A DNA stretch of 64,000 nt from Pterobdella sp. o SKG-2022 (taxonomy: Eukaryota; Annelida; Clitellata; Hirudinida; Piscicolidae), in assembly GCA_964035795.1 (NCBI GenBank), contig OZ038320.1, forward strand, positions 25,360,118 through 25,424,117, read 5' to 3'. Shown here piece by piece: positions 48,901-59,900 of the stretch. The notes below the pieces were generated by a model. It worked only from the letters and a program-made list of their open reading frames with translations, did not search any database and was not told the DNA's origin. Position 1 is the first letter of the stretch; the number at the start of each line of letters is the position of its first letter. The position numbers and the translations under genes are program-made.

Positions 48901-51310
48901 CAGCAGTAGCAACAGGCAAATGAATAATATTTAATTGCCAGAATATCTCAATTGCTTAAAACTTAATTAAGACAGGCTGCACAATACACTACTCTAATTA
49001 TGAACACAAAGCCACACACTTTGATGGAAGGAGGGGCGTGTGCAATGAAGGAGTCTCCATTGTGGTAGGTTATTGACTCTTGTCCTATTATCAATGCCCC
49101 ACATAAAGGTTCGGGTACTGTATGAGTGGTTGGGTGGATGAATAGATGATTAGATAAATGATTGAAATATTAGATAAATAGACCAATAAATAGATGAATG
49201 ATTGCATAAATAAATGGAAATAGACACATAAATGAAGATAAGCAAACAGCATTAAAAAAATTTTCTCTTGTGTTCTAAGATACCTGATTTTATTAAAATC
49301 AACAGGAATCTAAATACATGAAACATCAAAAAATAAATGAAATGAGTAATTTTTAGCATTATAGAATAAGTCTTCAAAGAGTAATGAAAAAAAAAATAAA
49401 AAAGCTATTTTATTGTGTGTAAGCTTCAGTTTATATACTATACTGAACTCTTGAAGTCTTATAAACAATGCTTAAAAAAATGACTCCTATATATGTGTTT
49501 AGAAGAAAATTTTAACAGAAAGTGAATATTCCCATAACAGCCCTTTTAATCATCATCATCACAACCTTCATGGTTGTATGTCCATTTACATGTCACCCTA
49601 AACACATAATGTATGTAAACTGACCATCAGTCCTCCTAAATATATAAAAATCACCAGCAATAAGAAGATTTGCTTCAGTCTCCACATTCTCCTGCTTCCA
49701 TGGTCCCTTCAAAAACTCCCTATCCTTCACCGATATTCCATATGTCTTCACATGTCTGCCATGAATGTCCTGGCATAATGATCGGGATATTAGGGTGATA
49801 TTGGTGATGGAATAATACCAGAAGTAACATCATCGCTTTGTGTTTGTTTTTGTATTGTGTTTGGTGATGATGATTAAGTTAAAGGTGGAAGAATACAAAT
49901 TTTATGTATTAAAAGTAATGAATGCAGATAATAAGAAAGTAATAATAATTATAAAAAATGAATTCCCTAAATGATATTTCAATAAAATGTTTTTTCCTAT
50001 AAATAACAAAAATTCAATACTTTTGAACATTATAAATATATTAAGCAATAAAGATTAAAACAACTTCATCTCTATGTAATGATGATGGGTACCAAAAACC
50101 TAGCATGATTTTTTCCTTTTCAATAGAGATATTTAATTTCAATATCAATGGGTCAAATTTAAAAAAACATCAATAAAAAATTAATTATCAAAAGTCCAAC
50201 CTCATAAAGGATTATAACAGTTGGTTCAGAATACCCACTCAAAAATGCTATGTCTTTCACTTTGATTTCTTCAAGTCTAAAGTGGTTTATATAAGAATAA
50301 AATTTTACTCAGTAGCTTACTAAATAGATGCCTCAAACTATCAATAAATTTCACAAATATTTTAGTTATAACACTTGAGTTTTAAATGTAGACTTTAAAA
50401 CTAAAAATACCATCATACTTTTGATGACAAAAAAAATATAAAGATACATAAAGAACTAATAAAAAAACCATGAAATATTGAAAAAAAAAATGATGTAAAG
50501 CAATGACCTGATATTGAAAGACTTAAGTTCCTTAGATTCACCATCCAAGGGAATGATTTTGAACAAGCCATCATACAATCTTAACCCTAAGTACTTTCTC
50601 TTGCTATCAAGCCTTCCTATGATCCCTGATTCTGATGGTCTTCCTACTCTATCCTATCAAGTTTATAGTGTAGTTTGATAATATAAAACACATAATTTTT
50701 TATATTTAAAAATTCGATTTTTTGAAAATAATAATTTAGTTTGTAATTGCTTAATTGATAAGTTTATGATAAAACTAACCTTTACATTTCCATAAGCTTT
50801 AGTAATTATGTCGATACTTTGTCCATTGAGTTCACACTCAAGTACCATTGCATGACGACGAGCTGTGATTATGAGTAAAAGATCTTTTTCTGCATTCTGA
50901 AAAAATTAAAATAAGTTTTTATGGGGCATTCTTGAACAGATTATCTGAATGATTCTACCTTAGGTCTGTATAGCTTCATTACAGAAATTTTCCCATAAAT
51001 CCCAACTTCTTTAATAAGTTTGAGACCTTCTGGAGTGATTGTGAAAATTTCTAGCCTAGTATTTTTTGCTACAATGAGATTTAAGTCATCTTTGCTTGTG
51101 AAATTTCCTGAAAAATATGATTTTAGTAATAATATATTGAGTGAATAATTTTAATAACGAATTTTCATCAGTTAATAATACAAATTTTATGAATGCGTTC
51201 ATGTAAAACACTTTTCAGCTCAAATATCTAAAGTCGTATTAACGCATACCAAGAACGCTTGCGGTTACGGCCGTTGGTTTGTGAGCAGTTACTACATAGT
51301 TTGAAGCCAT
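39922..51310 (-). CDS. DDB1: DNA damage-binding protein 1 (CUL4 ligase adaptor)
   Basis: Triple-beta-propeller adaptor of CUL4-RING ubiquitin ligases; also binds UV-damaged DNA with DDB2. Exons, 5' to 3': 51310-51250, 51107-50959, 50896-50780, 50653-50508, 50276-50201, 49769-49655, 49117-49020, 48677-48534, 48094-48011, 47817-47701, 47148-47046, 46703-46631, 46465-46357, 46050-45872, 45667-45513, 45391-45284, 45054-44847, 44745-44650, 44213-44090, 43858-43762, 43399-43235, 43084-42990, 42617-42496, 42366-42318, 41875-41680, 41063-40980, 40566-40464, 40236-40113, 40005-39922. All 29 join in frame to 1126 aa (human 1140). Landmarks: N-terminus [99 protein letters not shown]-terminus [13 protein letters not shown], the last nine residues identical to human. 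The acidic/Ser-rich insert before [13 protein letters not shown] is shorter than in human. Confidence 0.98.
43406..43659 (-). repeat. (CCTA)n / (TAGG)n microsatellite at a DDB1 splice acceptor
   Basis: About 63 near-perfect units. On the DDB1 (minus) strand the array reads cctacctacc... and ends 6 bp before the acceptor AG of intron 20 (intron 43761-43400, exon 43399), so it occupies two thirds of the intron and the place of the polypyrimidine tract. The TYLP open frame here is an artefact. Confidence 0.97.
43977..44040 (+). repeat. Short interspersed motif (gataaggctaaa family), copy 3
   Basis: Contains ataataaggctaaacttaca, gtaaattatagctttttttg. It lies in DDB1 intron 19, antisense to the gene. 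Sharing with two MGAT5 introns 32-40 kb away shows a dispersed family. Confidence 0.55.
48770..48870. repeat. Degenerate tandem repeat in a DDB1 intron
   Basis: Repeats of a cttgattaactgattta-like word of about 17-24 bp (gtttaacttatat, aattaactgatttat, cttgattgactgatttat, cttgattaactaatttt) in the intron between exons 7 and 8. Confidence 0.5.
49130..49225. repeat. Degenerate (GATA/ATGA)n region in a DDB1 intron
   Basis: The stretch gtggatgaatagatgatta ... aaatagatgaatgattgc is a decayed tetranucleotide array, starting about 13 bp upstream of exon 7. Confidence 0.5.
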
Positions 51311-51557
51311 GCCAAACCGTTCAATGAATCTTTTCTCTTATCTACAATCCTTTATTAGCTTGCTTTTGGTGGACACAACAAACTGATTTTCGCTCAGATA
51401 TTGCAGCATAGAATATTGTTTTAAGCCGGTGTTTTTAATAGTTTTGAAATTTGAATAACAAATTAAACCTTTTATTTTTATGAAAATTTACATTAATATT
51501 TAATATATTTCAAAATAAACTATTATTAAATGTCATATTAAACTTTATAGCAAAACT

Positions 51558-53264
51558 TCATCTTCCTTCTACTAATTTGTCTCTAGCCAGTGCACTATCT
51601 TCGAATTTGATCATGAAAGCGGTTCCTTCATGCCAGTGAGCAGTCACCTTTGCTGGCTGTCACGTTTGAGCACCAATATTAATTCATAAAATATTTTATA
51701 TTCTTAAACAACTTATTAATTTTTTTTCCTTTTTCATATGACTAACTAGTATGCTTTTTAACAATGATCATTAATTAACAAAAAAACTTGATTATATTTT
51801 ATGAAAGTAATTTATTATTAGAACAAAATTTAAAGATTCACATTGATTTGATAGATTTTAAAATTAATTCTCAATGAAATTCAGCCAATTCAAAAATAAT
51901 CATTGGGTAACACATATGTATACATATATATGATTTAAAAAATTCATATGAATTATATTCCTTTATGTTTAAAGCAAATGAAAAATACATAAAATCTACC
52001 CACAAAGTTACTATAATTGAGAATTGCTTCTATAATTCCTGCCATGAAAGAAGCACAATTCAAACTTGATTGTCTGCCTGGTTTTATTATTTTTGTTATA
52101 AAAAATGTATTAGATGTTTCTTTTATAATTGAAACCCTCAGTATCTATGTCTATAGATTTTGAATAAACAATTTTTCTCATTATACTATATGCTTAGCTT
52201 CTATTCTCTATTTATAAAACTTTTTAACTAAGTCGGCCTGCATAGCTCAGCTGGTAGAGCATTAGACTAGTTATCTAAAGTAACCGGGTTCAATCCTGCG
52301 TGGGCCAACAATTATACACACAAGGAGTAGTGCCCTGTGAATCATCTGTTGAGCTAACAAAACCCCAATGTGGGGTGACTGAAAGTCAATCTAAAAAAAA
52401 AACTAAGTAATAGGTAAATAAACTCATCAAACAGAGCATCTTAGATTTCTAATTTTAAAATAAATAAAAAAAGCTCTTTGAAATTTGATATTTCATCCTT
52501 GAGTCATGAATGCATAACTATTAAATAAAAAATCATTTATTTTTAATTAATCAGACAGCTTAACAAACCTCCTTCAGTGGGATTAGAAATGAATTTGTTG
52601 ACAAGTGGTTCTTTCTCAATAATATAATCTGGTTTATTAATAATTAAATAAACAAAAATAATGTTATTTTAAAAGTTAACTTACAAATTCTCTCATCATC
52701 ATTAGCATGTTCGAGCTTATCAGCTTCTTTACCAAATAAGCTCTTGAAATCATTAGATAGTTTTAATTGATATTTATTGACAAATATTAATAAATTATTC
52801 TCACTTTCCAAACGTTGAACTTGATGAAAACTAGCATATTAACTAATTTAGTTTCTCTTTTGTGTCCTTTTTCTCTTAAAACTAGTACATCTAAAATTCT
52901 TTTTCCAACCTGTTGACCTAACTCTGATAATCTTGAAAGAATAGTTCATAACTTGAAATTTAAAAATAAATTTTAATAAAGTTATATTTGAATAGTTACT
53001 TTTGCTGAAGTTCTGGAATGGTATTAACCCTATTTTGACAATATTGTACAATTTCAGAAAAAAGAAGTGCAAAGACACTTATATTAACCTGAAAATTCAA
53101 AAAAAAATCAGTTTTATTCATTCAGAGTTAAATAAATTTAACAAAATATAATGGGTGTATTTTAAACTTTTGAAAAATTATAATCTGTATACTTCTTGTT
53201 TTCCTTTACTTAAGCTTTTATCTAATATATTAACTTTATTGTCTTTTTTGAAAGGAAGAGACAT
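51558..53264 (-). CDS. TRAPPC5: Trafficking protein particle complex subunit 5 (Bet3-family, Trs31)
   Basis: Core TRAPP subunit tethering ER-Golgi vesicles and helping to activate Rab1. Exons, 5' to 3': 53264-53193, 53088-53000, 52931-52805, 52742-52685, 52628-52569, 52077-52004, 51656-51558; all in frame, 192 aa (human 188). Matches the remembered human protein along its length: SVFALLFSEIVQYCQNRV, ELGQQVGKRILDVLVLREKG, LFGKEADKLEHANDDE, YYIIEKEPLVNKFIS, LNCASFMAGIIEAIL, AKVTAHWHEGTAFMIKFED and the C-terminus ARDKLVEGR. The start MSLPFKKDNKVNILDKSLSK agrees with the basic N-terminus of the family. The intron after exon 3 is only 62 bp and stays open, so a naive frame reads through it. A SINE sits in intron 5. 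The stop is 247 bp upstream of the DDB1 start on the same strand. Confidence 0.95.
52232..52405 (+). repeat. tRNA-derived SINE, best copy (head plus body)
   Basis: The tRNA-like head has an A box at tagctcagctggtagagc, an anticodon-arm-like stem ttaga/tctaa, a B box gggttcaatcc, and a 7-bp acceptor-like pairing with wobbles. The T stem does not pair well, so this is not a functional tRNA gene. The body (aaggagtagtgccctgtgaa ... ttgagcta ... tggggtgactga) matches the copy at 2006-2112. It sits in the TRAPPC5 intron between exons 5 and 6, antisense to the gene. Confidence 0.8.
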
Positions 53265-53345
53265 CTTTAAAGTTTAAATCTTCTTTTAAATATAAAAAAC
53301 TTTTAAAGTTTAAATCCTCTTTTCGATAAACTTTAAAAATGAACT
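53262..53345. repeat. Promoter-proximal direct repeat upstream of TRAPPC5
   Basis: The word ctttaaagtttaaatcttct is repeated about 50 bp away as cttttaaagtttaaatcctct, with a third partial copy (ataaactttaaaaa) ending near 53340. It covers the -1 to -80 region of TRAPPC5 on the minus strand. Confidence 0.5.
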
Positions 53346-53989
53346 TCACTACATTGCACAGCTGATTTTGAAAATATTATTCATTACTATTAAATGTTTT
53401 GGTGTCGATATCTTATAAGTTTTTTTAAATAAATAGTAGATTTTTTGTTTTATTAGCATCAAATAACATCATATTCAATATTATTGATAAGTTTTTAGAG
53501 TTTTCTACATGCAATTTCATTCATAGATATATTTTTTTAATTCATAATATATTAAATGATTTGCATCAAAGGATGGATGTACTTTTACATATAACTAGAG
53601 TAAAATGTTAATAACCCTTCTTCCGAAAACCTGATGGGGCTTAACTACTTTGAATCGAAATATATCAAAACAGCTCTAAAGCTTTTTTAAACTATACGAA
53701 ACTATTCTGCTTACATTATTAAAAAAGGTAAGCTGAGATAATTTTCCAGATTTTTCTTCTAACTTCAGTTGTGAATAAACGCAAAAATTCAAAAAATTTT
53801 TAGATACGTATTTTACAACAAAAATTATTTTAACGGTCTGAAAATAGGAATTAAAAAATTTCAAACTGAAATCTATCTAGTAATGAGTTTGGGTGAAACT
53901 TTGGAGTAATTTTTTGTTGCAAATATCAATACACACATGCAATACATACATCTTTTGAGTATGGTTAGTCACTATTTTCATCATATGAT

Positions 53990-54001
53990 ACTACATGATA
54001 C
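53990..54001. repeat. Target-site duplication, left copy
   Basis: actacatgatac, identical to 56644-56655; it flanks the retrotransposon 54002-56643. Confidence 0.85.
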
Positions 54002-56643
54002 CATAAATGGGAGATGCCTATCCCGTGTGAGCCAGCTCCGGCATATTCATCGGACGAGATCAATTTGATCCAACGGCCAAGAAGGCGGTTCTGCAATGCT
54101 TTTGTGGAGAGTACAGGGCATGTCAAGTCACTAAGAAGACATGGCCATCCACTGCATTTTGACTTATCTCCAGCCAGCTCGACATTGTCTTGCTGCTAAA
54201 TATAGATGGGTCAGGACGAGAGAGTGAGGCCGACGATCATGCGCAACTCTTCCCCACTTAAACCAATTCACGCGCAAATCATCACAACTTCATTAAATTC
54301 CTTCAAGCCCTGCGGCGATGGGAACGTGGCGTAGTGGGAGGCATGGATAGGCTGGAAGTCATAGTCACAATCCTACACGTAGGCGGCTCAGGCCATATGG
54401 TCGTCCTCTATCGACAGAAGTTGTGATGGGTTTCGGCAGCCACCTGAGCGACGAAGCAGCCCTTTTTAGGGCAGCACTGCTCCCCCCATAGTCTGGGGAA
54501 GGGACTAGAAAAGGTGTCCCAAACATTGCCTGCTTCATCCTTTCCTGGCCAGCTAGCCGTGGCTAGCGGGATTCCACCAAAAGCGATAAAAAACATTTAA
54601 GAACAACAAAAGTGATTCCACCCACTTGAGGCGCATGGAACGTGCGCACCATGATAGATCGTACTGGGAACGACAAGCCTGAAAGGAGGTCTGCACTTAT
54701 TGCAAGAGAGTTGGAAAGGTACAGGGTACAAATCGCCACCCTTAGTGAGACACGGCTTCCCGATGAAGGTCAATTGTCAGAAGTACACGCTGGCTATACT
54801 TTTTTCTGGATTGGACGTGAACAAGATGAACGCCGTGAGGCAAGAGTTGGATTCGCCATCAAATCCAATCTGGTCAACAAGCTAGTTTCGCCACCCAGAC
54901 GTATTAATGATCGTCTGATAACCGTCCAACTGCCACTGCCCAAAAAGCGGTACGCCACACTGATCAGCGCCTACGCTTCCACCATGACTAGCCCTGATAG
55001 TGTTAAAGAAAAGTTCTACAAAGACCTGCAAGCAGCAATTGCTTCTGTGCCTAAAGCAGACAAACTCGTCATTCTTGGTGATTTCAACGCTAGGGTCGGC
55101 ACTGATTACACATCATGGGAAGGAGTTTTGGGAAAAAATGGAGTAGGAAAATGCAACAGCAATGGTGCACTGCTACTTGAATCTTGTGCTGCTCATGAGC
55201 TACTAATCACCAACACAGTATTTCGCTTACCCAACCGTAACAAGACGACTTGGATGCATCCTCGTTCCAAGCACTGGCACATGCTGGACTATGCCATTGT
55301 CAGGCAAAGGAACAAGAAAAACGTCAGAGACACGAAATCCATATGTGGGGCAAAGTGTTGGACAGATCATTGCCTGTTGATTTCAAAGCTGAACATCAGG
55401 ATTCAGCCACGAAGACGACCGCAGAAAAAAAAGACTCCAAAACGTCTAGATGTGAAAAAGCTAAATAGTGATCACATCAAACAGACATTGACTGAGAAGT
55501 TTGACAGCAAGCTGCATCATCAAAACTTCGACACACAGGATCCCGAGTCTGACTGGGCGACGTTCAGAGATATCGTCTATTCTGCAGCCTTAGAAGTGGT
55601 GGGTACCACTAAACGAAAGCACACAAACTGGTTCGATGAAACAATGAACGCATTCAGTTTTTGTTGGATGAGGAACATCGTCTTCACAGAGCTCACATCA
55701 ATGACCCGTCATCTACAGTGAAGAAAGTTGCCTTCTGCAACATCAAGACGAATATACAGCTAGAGTTGCGTCGAATGCAGGATAAATGGCTCAACAAGAA
55801 AGCCGACGAAATTCAGCGTTTTGCTGACCGCAATGACTTAAAAAAATTTTACAGTGCACTCAAAACTGTCTACGGACCAACTTCATCTGGGTCGTCTTCT
55901 CTTTTTAACGCAGATGGGAACGTACTGATCACAGACAAGGAAAAACGAAAGAAGGTGTGGGAAAGAAGAGGGATCAGCCTTTTGACCAAGCTGAAAGTGT
56001 ACCGTGCAATCATTCTTCCTACATTACTATAGGCATGCGAAACATGGACTGTGTATAGTCTTCACGCTAGACAGCTGAACTCTTTCCACATGCGATGCCT
56101 TCGGAAATTGCTTCGCATCCGTTGGCAGGACAAAGTGCCCGACACAGAAGTACTCCAAAGAGCTAACATGGAGAGTATTCATGCGTTTCTCAAGCGCTTT
56201 CAGCTCAAGTGGGCAGAGCACGTACTCAAAATGCCCGGCGAACGACTGCCAAAGCAATTGCTTTTTGGTGAGTTGGTTGAAGGCTAGCGCTCTCTTGGAG
56301 GTCAGAGAAAGCGATATAAGGATACACTGAAGGCTGCTCTAAAACATTGCAACATTGATCCGGACACCAGGGAAGAAATAGCTCGAGACCGGACTTTCTG
56401 GCGCAGCACTGTTTACACTGGTGTGTCGAGCTTTGAAGCGAGACGTGTAGAAGAGCAAGAGCAAAAACGCCAGCGTCGCAAAATAAGAGTGAGTACTGCC
56501 TCTTCTACTTTAGCGTATCCCTGTTCACACTGCTCAAGGCAATTTAGTGCAAAGATTGGTCTGACCAGCCATCTTTGCACTCACAGATCCGAGGAATTGA
56601 AATTGTGGTCGTCTTCGCCCGCGAAGGACGCATCATCATCATC
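54002..56643 (+). mobile_element. Non-LTR retrotransposon, internally deleted, young insertion
   Basis: Bounded by perfect 12-bp duplications (actacatgatac at 53990-54001 and 56644-56655) and ending in a short (atc)n tail. Base composition is visibly GC-richer than the AT-rich flanks. Order: 5' untranslated 54002-54630, endonuclease ORF, linker, then a direct jump to the C-terminal part of the RT ORF and a C2H2 finger. The conserved RT palm motifs (the F/YADD region and the preceding SGKAPG and QGC blocks of relatives) are missing, so it could only move with a helper. The family is widespread in animals, where its proteins are often annotated as craniofacial development protein 2-like. Confidence 0.9.
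54642..55717 (+). CDS. APE-type endonuclease region of the retrotransposon ORF
   Basis: Reads DRTGNDKPERRSALIARELE, IATLSETRLPDEGQLSEV, LVILGDFNARVGTDYTSWEG, HPRSKHWHMLDYAIV and CWTDHCLLISKLN. These carry the N, E, D..N and D-H positions of an AP-endonuclease fold (SETR, GDFNAR, TDHCLL). A frameshift near 55650 ends the frame early; the true continuation runs in frame 2 from LLDEEHRLHRAHINDPSST. The true start is probably a few codons upstream of the ATG at 54651 (a TTG at 54642). Confidence 0.85.
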
Positions 56644-56695
56644 ACTACATGATACGATATGTTACACAAAAAAACATTTTTCAGTTCAGCGATAA
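55655..56695 (+). pseudogene. Linker, RT C-terminus and C2H2 finger of the retrotransposon ORF
   Basis: One frame with only two stops (56030-56032 and 56285-56287). It reads KKADEIQRFADRNDLKKFYS, ALKTVYGPTSSGSSSLFNAD, LITDKEK, then directly VWERRGISLLTKLKVYRAII, LRKLLRIRWQDKVPDTEVLQ, GGQRKRYKDTLKAALKHC, and a finger YPCSHCSRQFSAKIGLTSHL CTH. The fusion LITDKEKRKKVWERRGI marks the internal deletion: in full relatives several hundred RT residues separate these blocks. The last codons run past the element end into flanking DNA. Confidence 0.85.
56644..56655. repeat. Target-site duplication, right copy
   Basis: actacatgatac, identical to 53990-54001. Confidence 0.85.
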
Positions 56696-56985
56696 AAAAT
56701 GTACCAAGATTGTGAATTATTAACTTTAAAAATTTAAATTAGAAAAACACAATCAGCTTTATATTTATTAAAACAAAGCTTTTCGAAATCTATTACATAT
56801 AATCTTTAGATGTCTTATACAAACTTGAAATTATTCAAGTTTTTACCAGTAACCTGGAGATGATATGGAATAGAAAATTTTTATTTAACAAACCTATGAT
56901 TATTTTAATGAAAATATAAAATTGATTGTTTCTTTCTTATTTTCTTTAAAACGATTATGCAAAAAGGGAAATGGAGCTGAAAAAC

Positions 56986-59900
56986 TCAAATGAGTCTTGA
57001 ATTTGATCTCATGGGCATTGTGGGTCTATTGAGCCGTTCGGGTTGTGATGAGCTGTGCCTTTTGTGGAGGCCTGGCTGTTGAACAAGCATAATATATTTT
57101 TATAAGCAGAATTAATCAACGTGTTAGCCTACCAAAAAATTAGTAAAATTATAACAAAAACGGGTTCAGATAAAGGCAAAATTATTAATGAAATCTTATA
57201 AAATCAATAATGATATTATTTTCAAAAAATAAAAAAATCGAAAGTACTTTTGAATCTAATTCTAGATTAATTTCAATGAAAGACGGCCTTTCTTCGGGAT
57301 TTTGGGACCAACACTTTTCTATGAGAACCTTGAAGCGATTTCAAAAATATTTCCGTGTCTTGTTGAGGTCAAAACTATATCATTCTTGATAATAAGTTAA
57401 AGCCTTGTGAAATTCCTCATATTGAATAAACACTTGGTTTGTTTTATTGTTATTTTTCATTGAATATTGACAAGTATCAAACATGCATTTCAAAACGAAC
57501 GTGCAGTTTTGGGTTAGAGCTTGTATTTTGAAAAATTCTAAAAGAAGTTTGCAGAAATAAAACTTATAATACTTATGAAGCTTTACACGTCCACACATCC
57601 TCAGTAACAATCATTTAAGTGCTTATGATTAAAACAGTGAAACTTACTTTGAGAACACTACTGCAGGAGAGATGATTGACTTTTTGTCTGACGCCATGGC
57701 ATACTTGCCAGATAAACTCTTCACTAGACAAACTTTTTAAAGGCAGCTGGTAACTTAAAATTTCGAACAAAAAAGTACTGAAAGAAAAACAGATAAATTT
57801 TAATTAAATTTGACTAAAGTTGATATTTAACTCAATCAAATATTATCCCCTACCCAAAAGCATATGTATCCGATTTCAATGTGAACAGCGAGTCATCTAG
57901 CCAACTATCAAAAGAGTTGCCATAACTAGAGATAGAAGCATAATTATGAATCCCAGAATTGTTATAAGCATAAGAATCGTTTTCTTGTTCTATATTGATG
58001 GGACGAATCTCCCTGAGAAGTTCAGGCGCCAAGTATGTCAAAGCTCCTCTAGAAAAATATACGGCATCACCTCTGAAAACAAAATTTCGTAAGGATAGGA
58101 TGTTAAAAACTATAGTATTTTATTAAAAAAAATATGTACAAATGTATAAGTAATTAACTTAATAATCATGTCAACCAAACCAATAAAGACTGAAGGGTTT
58201 AACGGTGAATTAATTTTTCTAACTTAGTCTTGTAAGTTATATTGGGAAGTGACTGGTCTAATAAGGAGAGTTTAACTTTAGGGTCGAAGTAAATGTTTTT
58301 AGAGTTGATCGTTCTAACAGGAAAGCCTTTAGCGTGCAGGTAACCTATTGCTTGAGAAACATGTCTTGCGATGTTAATTTTTGTCCTAGTTGGCAATCTT
58401 TCCGATGATGTGTGGATACGGTCGTATACAGAGATTCCTTTTAGTTCACTCGACATAATAAATAGTTAAATTTTATTATAAATAATAAAATATTCAATTT
58501 ACTACGAATATCAATTTGTTTAAAATTATTTTAAAAAATGAATATCTGAAAAAATTTTCACAAATCAATAGGAAATCTAGGTTCGCTCAAAACATAATTC
58601 AATACAACAGTGTTAAAAATATTCGTGTTTCAACCTCATTACAATAGCTATATCTGATGTATTCACAGAAGCTCCCATGAACAGGTGAATGTATTCATGT
58701 CTTATTCGACTTAGTCGTCTCAACTCCTGTAGAAACTTAGGAATTTTTTTTTCTGTGAGATTATTGTAAAAGTAAACCAGTACTTCCCCGTGCCACTGTC
58801 CTCTGCGAATGAATGGAAAATTTGTGTTATAAATGTATAGAATATAAGATGAATAAATATTTTCATTGAACTTTTCACGCGTTAAGAAGCTTTTGCTATA
58901 AATCAGGAACAATATATACAACATTTGCTGATTCTTGACTTAGTTTTTATCTAACATCAGTTTAACATTTCAGAATTAAAATGATTATGATGACAAAGAA
59001 GCAAAGATTGACGCATTCCACCGAAAACAGCTTGATCGATATTCACTATACCAGCAATCAGCAATAAAAAACTATACAAAAATAAAAGTCGAGAATTCAA
59101 AAGATTTTGAAAAAAATTTTTCTTCTTGCTCAACAGAACTTTTTCAGGAGAAGAATTAGGAAGAGAGTTACCCAAGAGAAACTCAGTCAACTATACGACT
59201 ATAGAAATTCGATGGGGATATTATTATTATTATTATGATTATGGTTAAAAAAATTGAATGAATATGACAGCAAAATAATTAAAATTCTCACTTATAAATA
59301 GAATATACAGATGAGTTTTTGAACACATCTTTGATTTTGATGTCGTTAAAGGGAATGTTGCAGTCTTGCAAGGTTTCTTTCAAGTAAGGACCACAGTTTC
59401 TAGGGAGATGTTTTAAACATATAATTACTTATTATAATCATACTGTATTATAAAGTTCAAAGAAATGCTTTAATTGACTGAGTAAATTGTACATTGCTAA
59501 AAAGAATTTTTGCTTACAAATGAGTATTGATTTTCTCGTTCATCAAAAATCTTTTAAAAAAACTTAACGATTCCTAATTGAATTGTTATAAAACAATTTT
59601 AAAACAAAATAATCAATAAAATTAGCATTTTTTCAATAAACAAGTTATAAAGAGATATTTAAACCAGCTTTGAAGTGTATTATGATAATGATAATAAAAC
59701 AAATTTTTAAACCATCGAGTGAAGTAAAAAAATTTTTAAAATATTGTATATAAGCATTTTTAAATTTTACATAGTGTCCTACCGAAGCTGAAATTGGAAA
59801 TGTATTTTGGAACGTTTTAGGCATATTACAATGGAAAACAAACTAACTCGAGTAACGAACACATTGAGATATTATCTGAAATGTCCACGCTATCTTTTTC

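Noticed and set aside
52232..52311. A tRNA gene (good A and B boxes, acceptor-like pairing)
   Set aside because: The T stem does not pair, and the sequence continues into a body shared with 2006-2112. Related heads elsewhere show it is a tRNA-derived SINE.
54408..54596. Minus-strand 62-aa ORF in the retrotransposon 5' region
   Set aside because: Lies antisense within the element's 5' untranslated region; no supporting motif.
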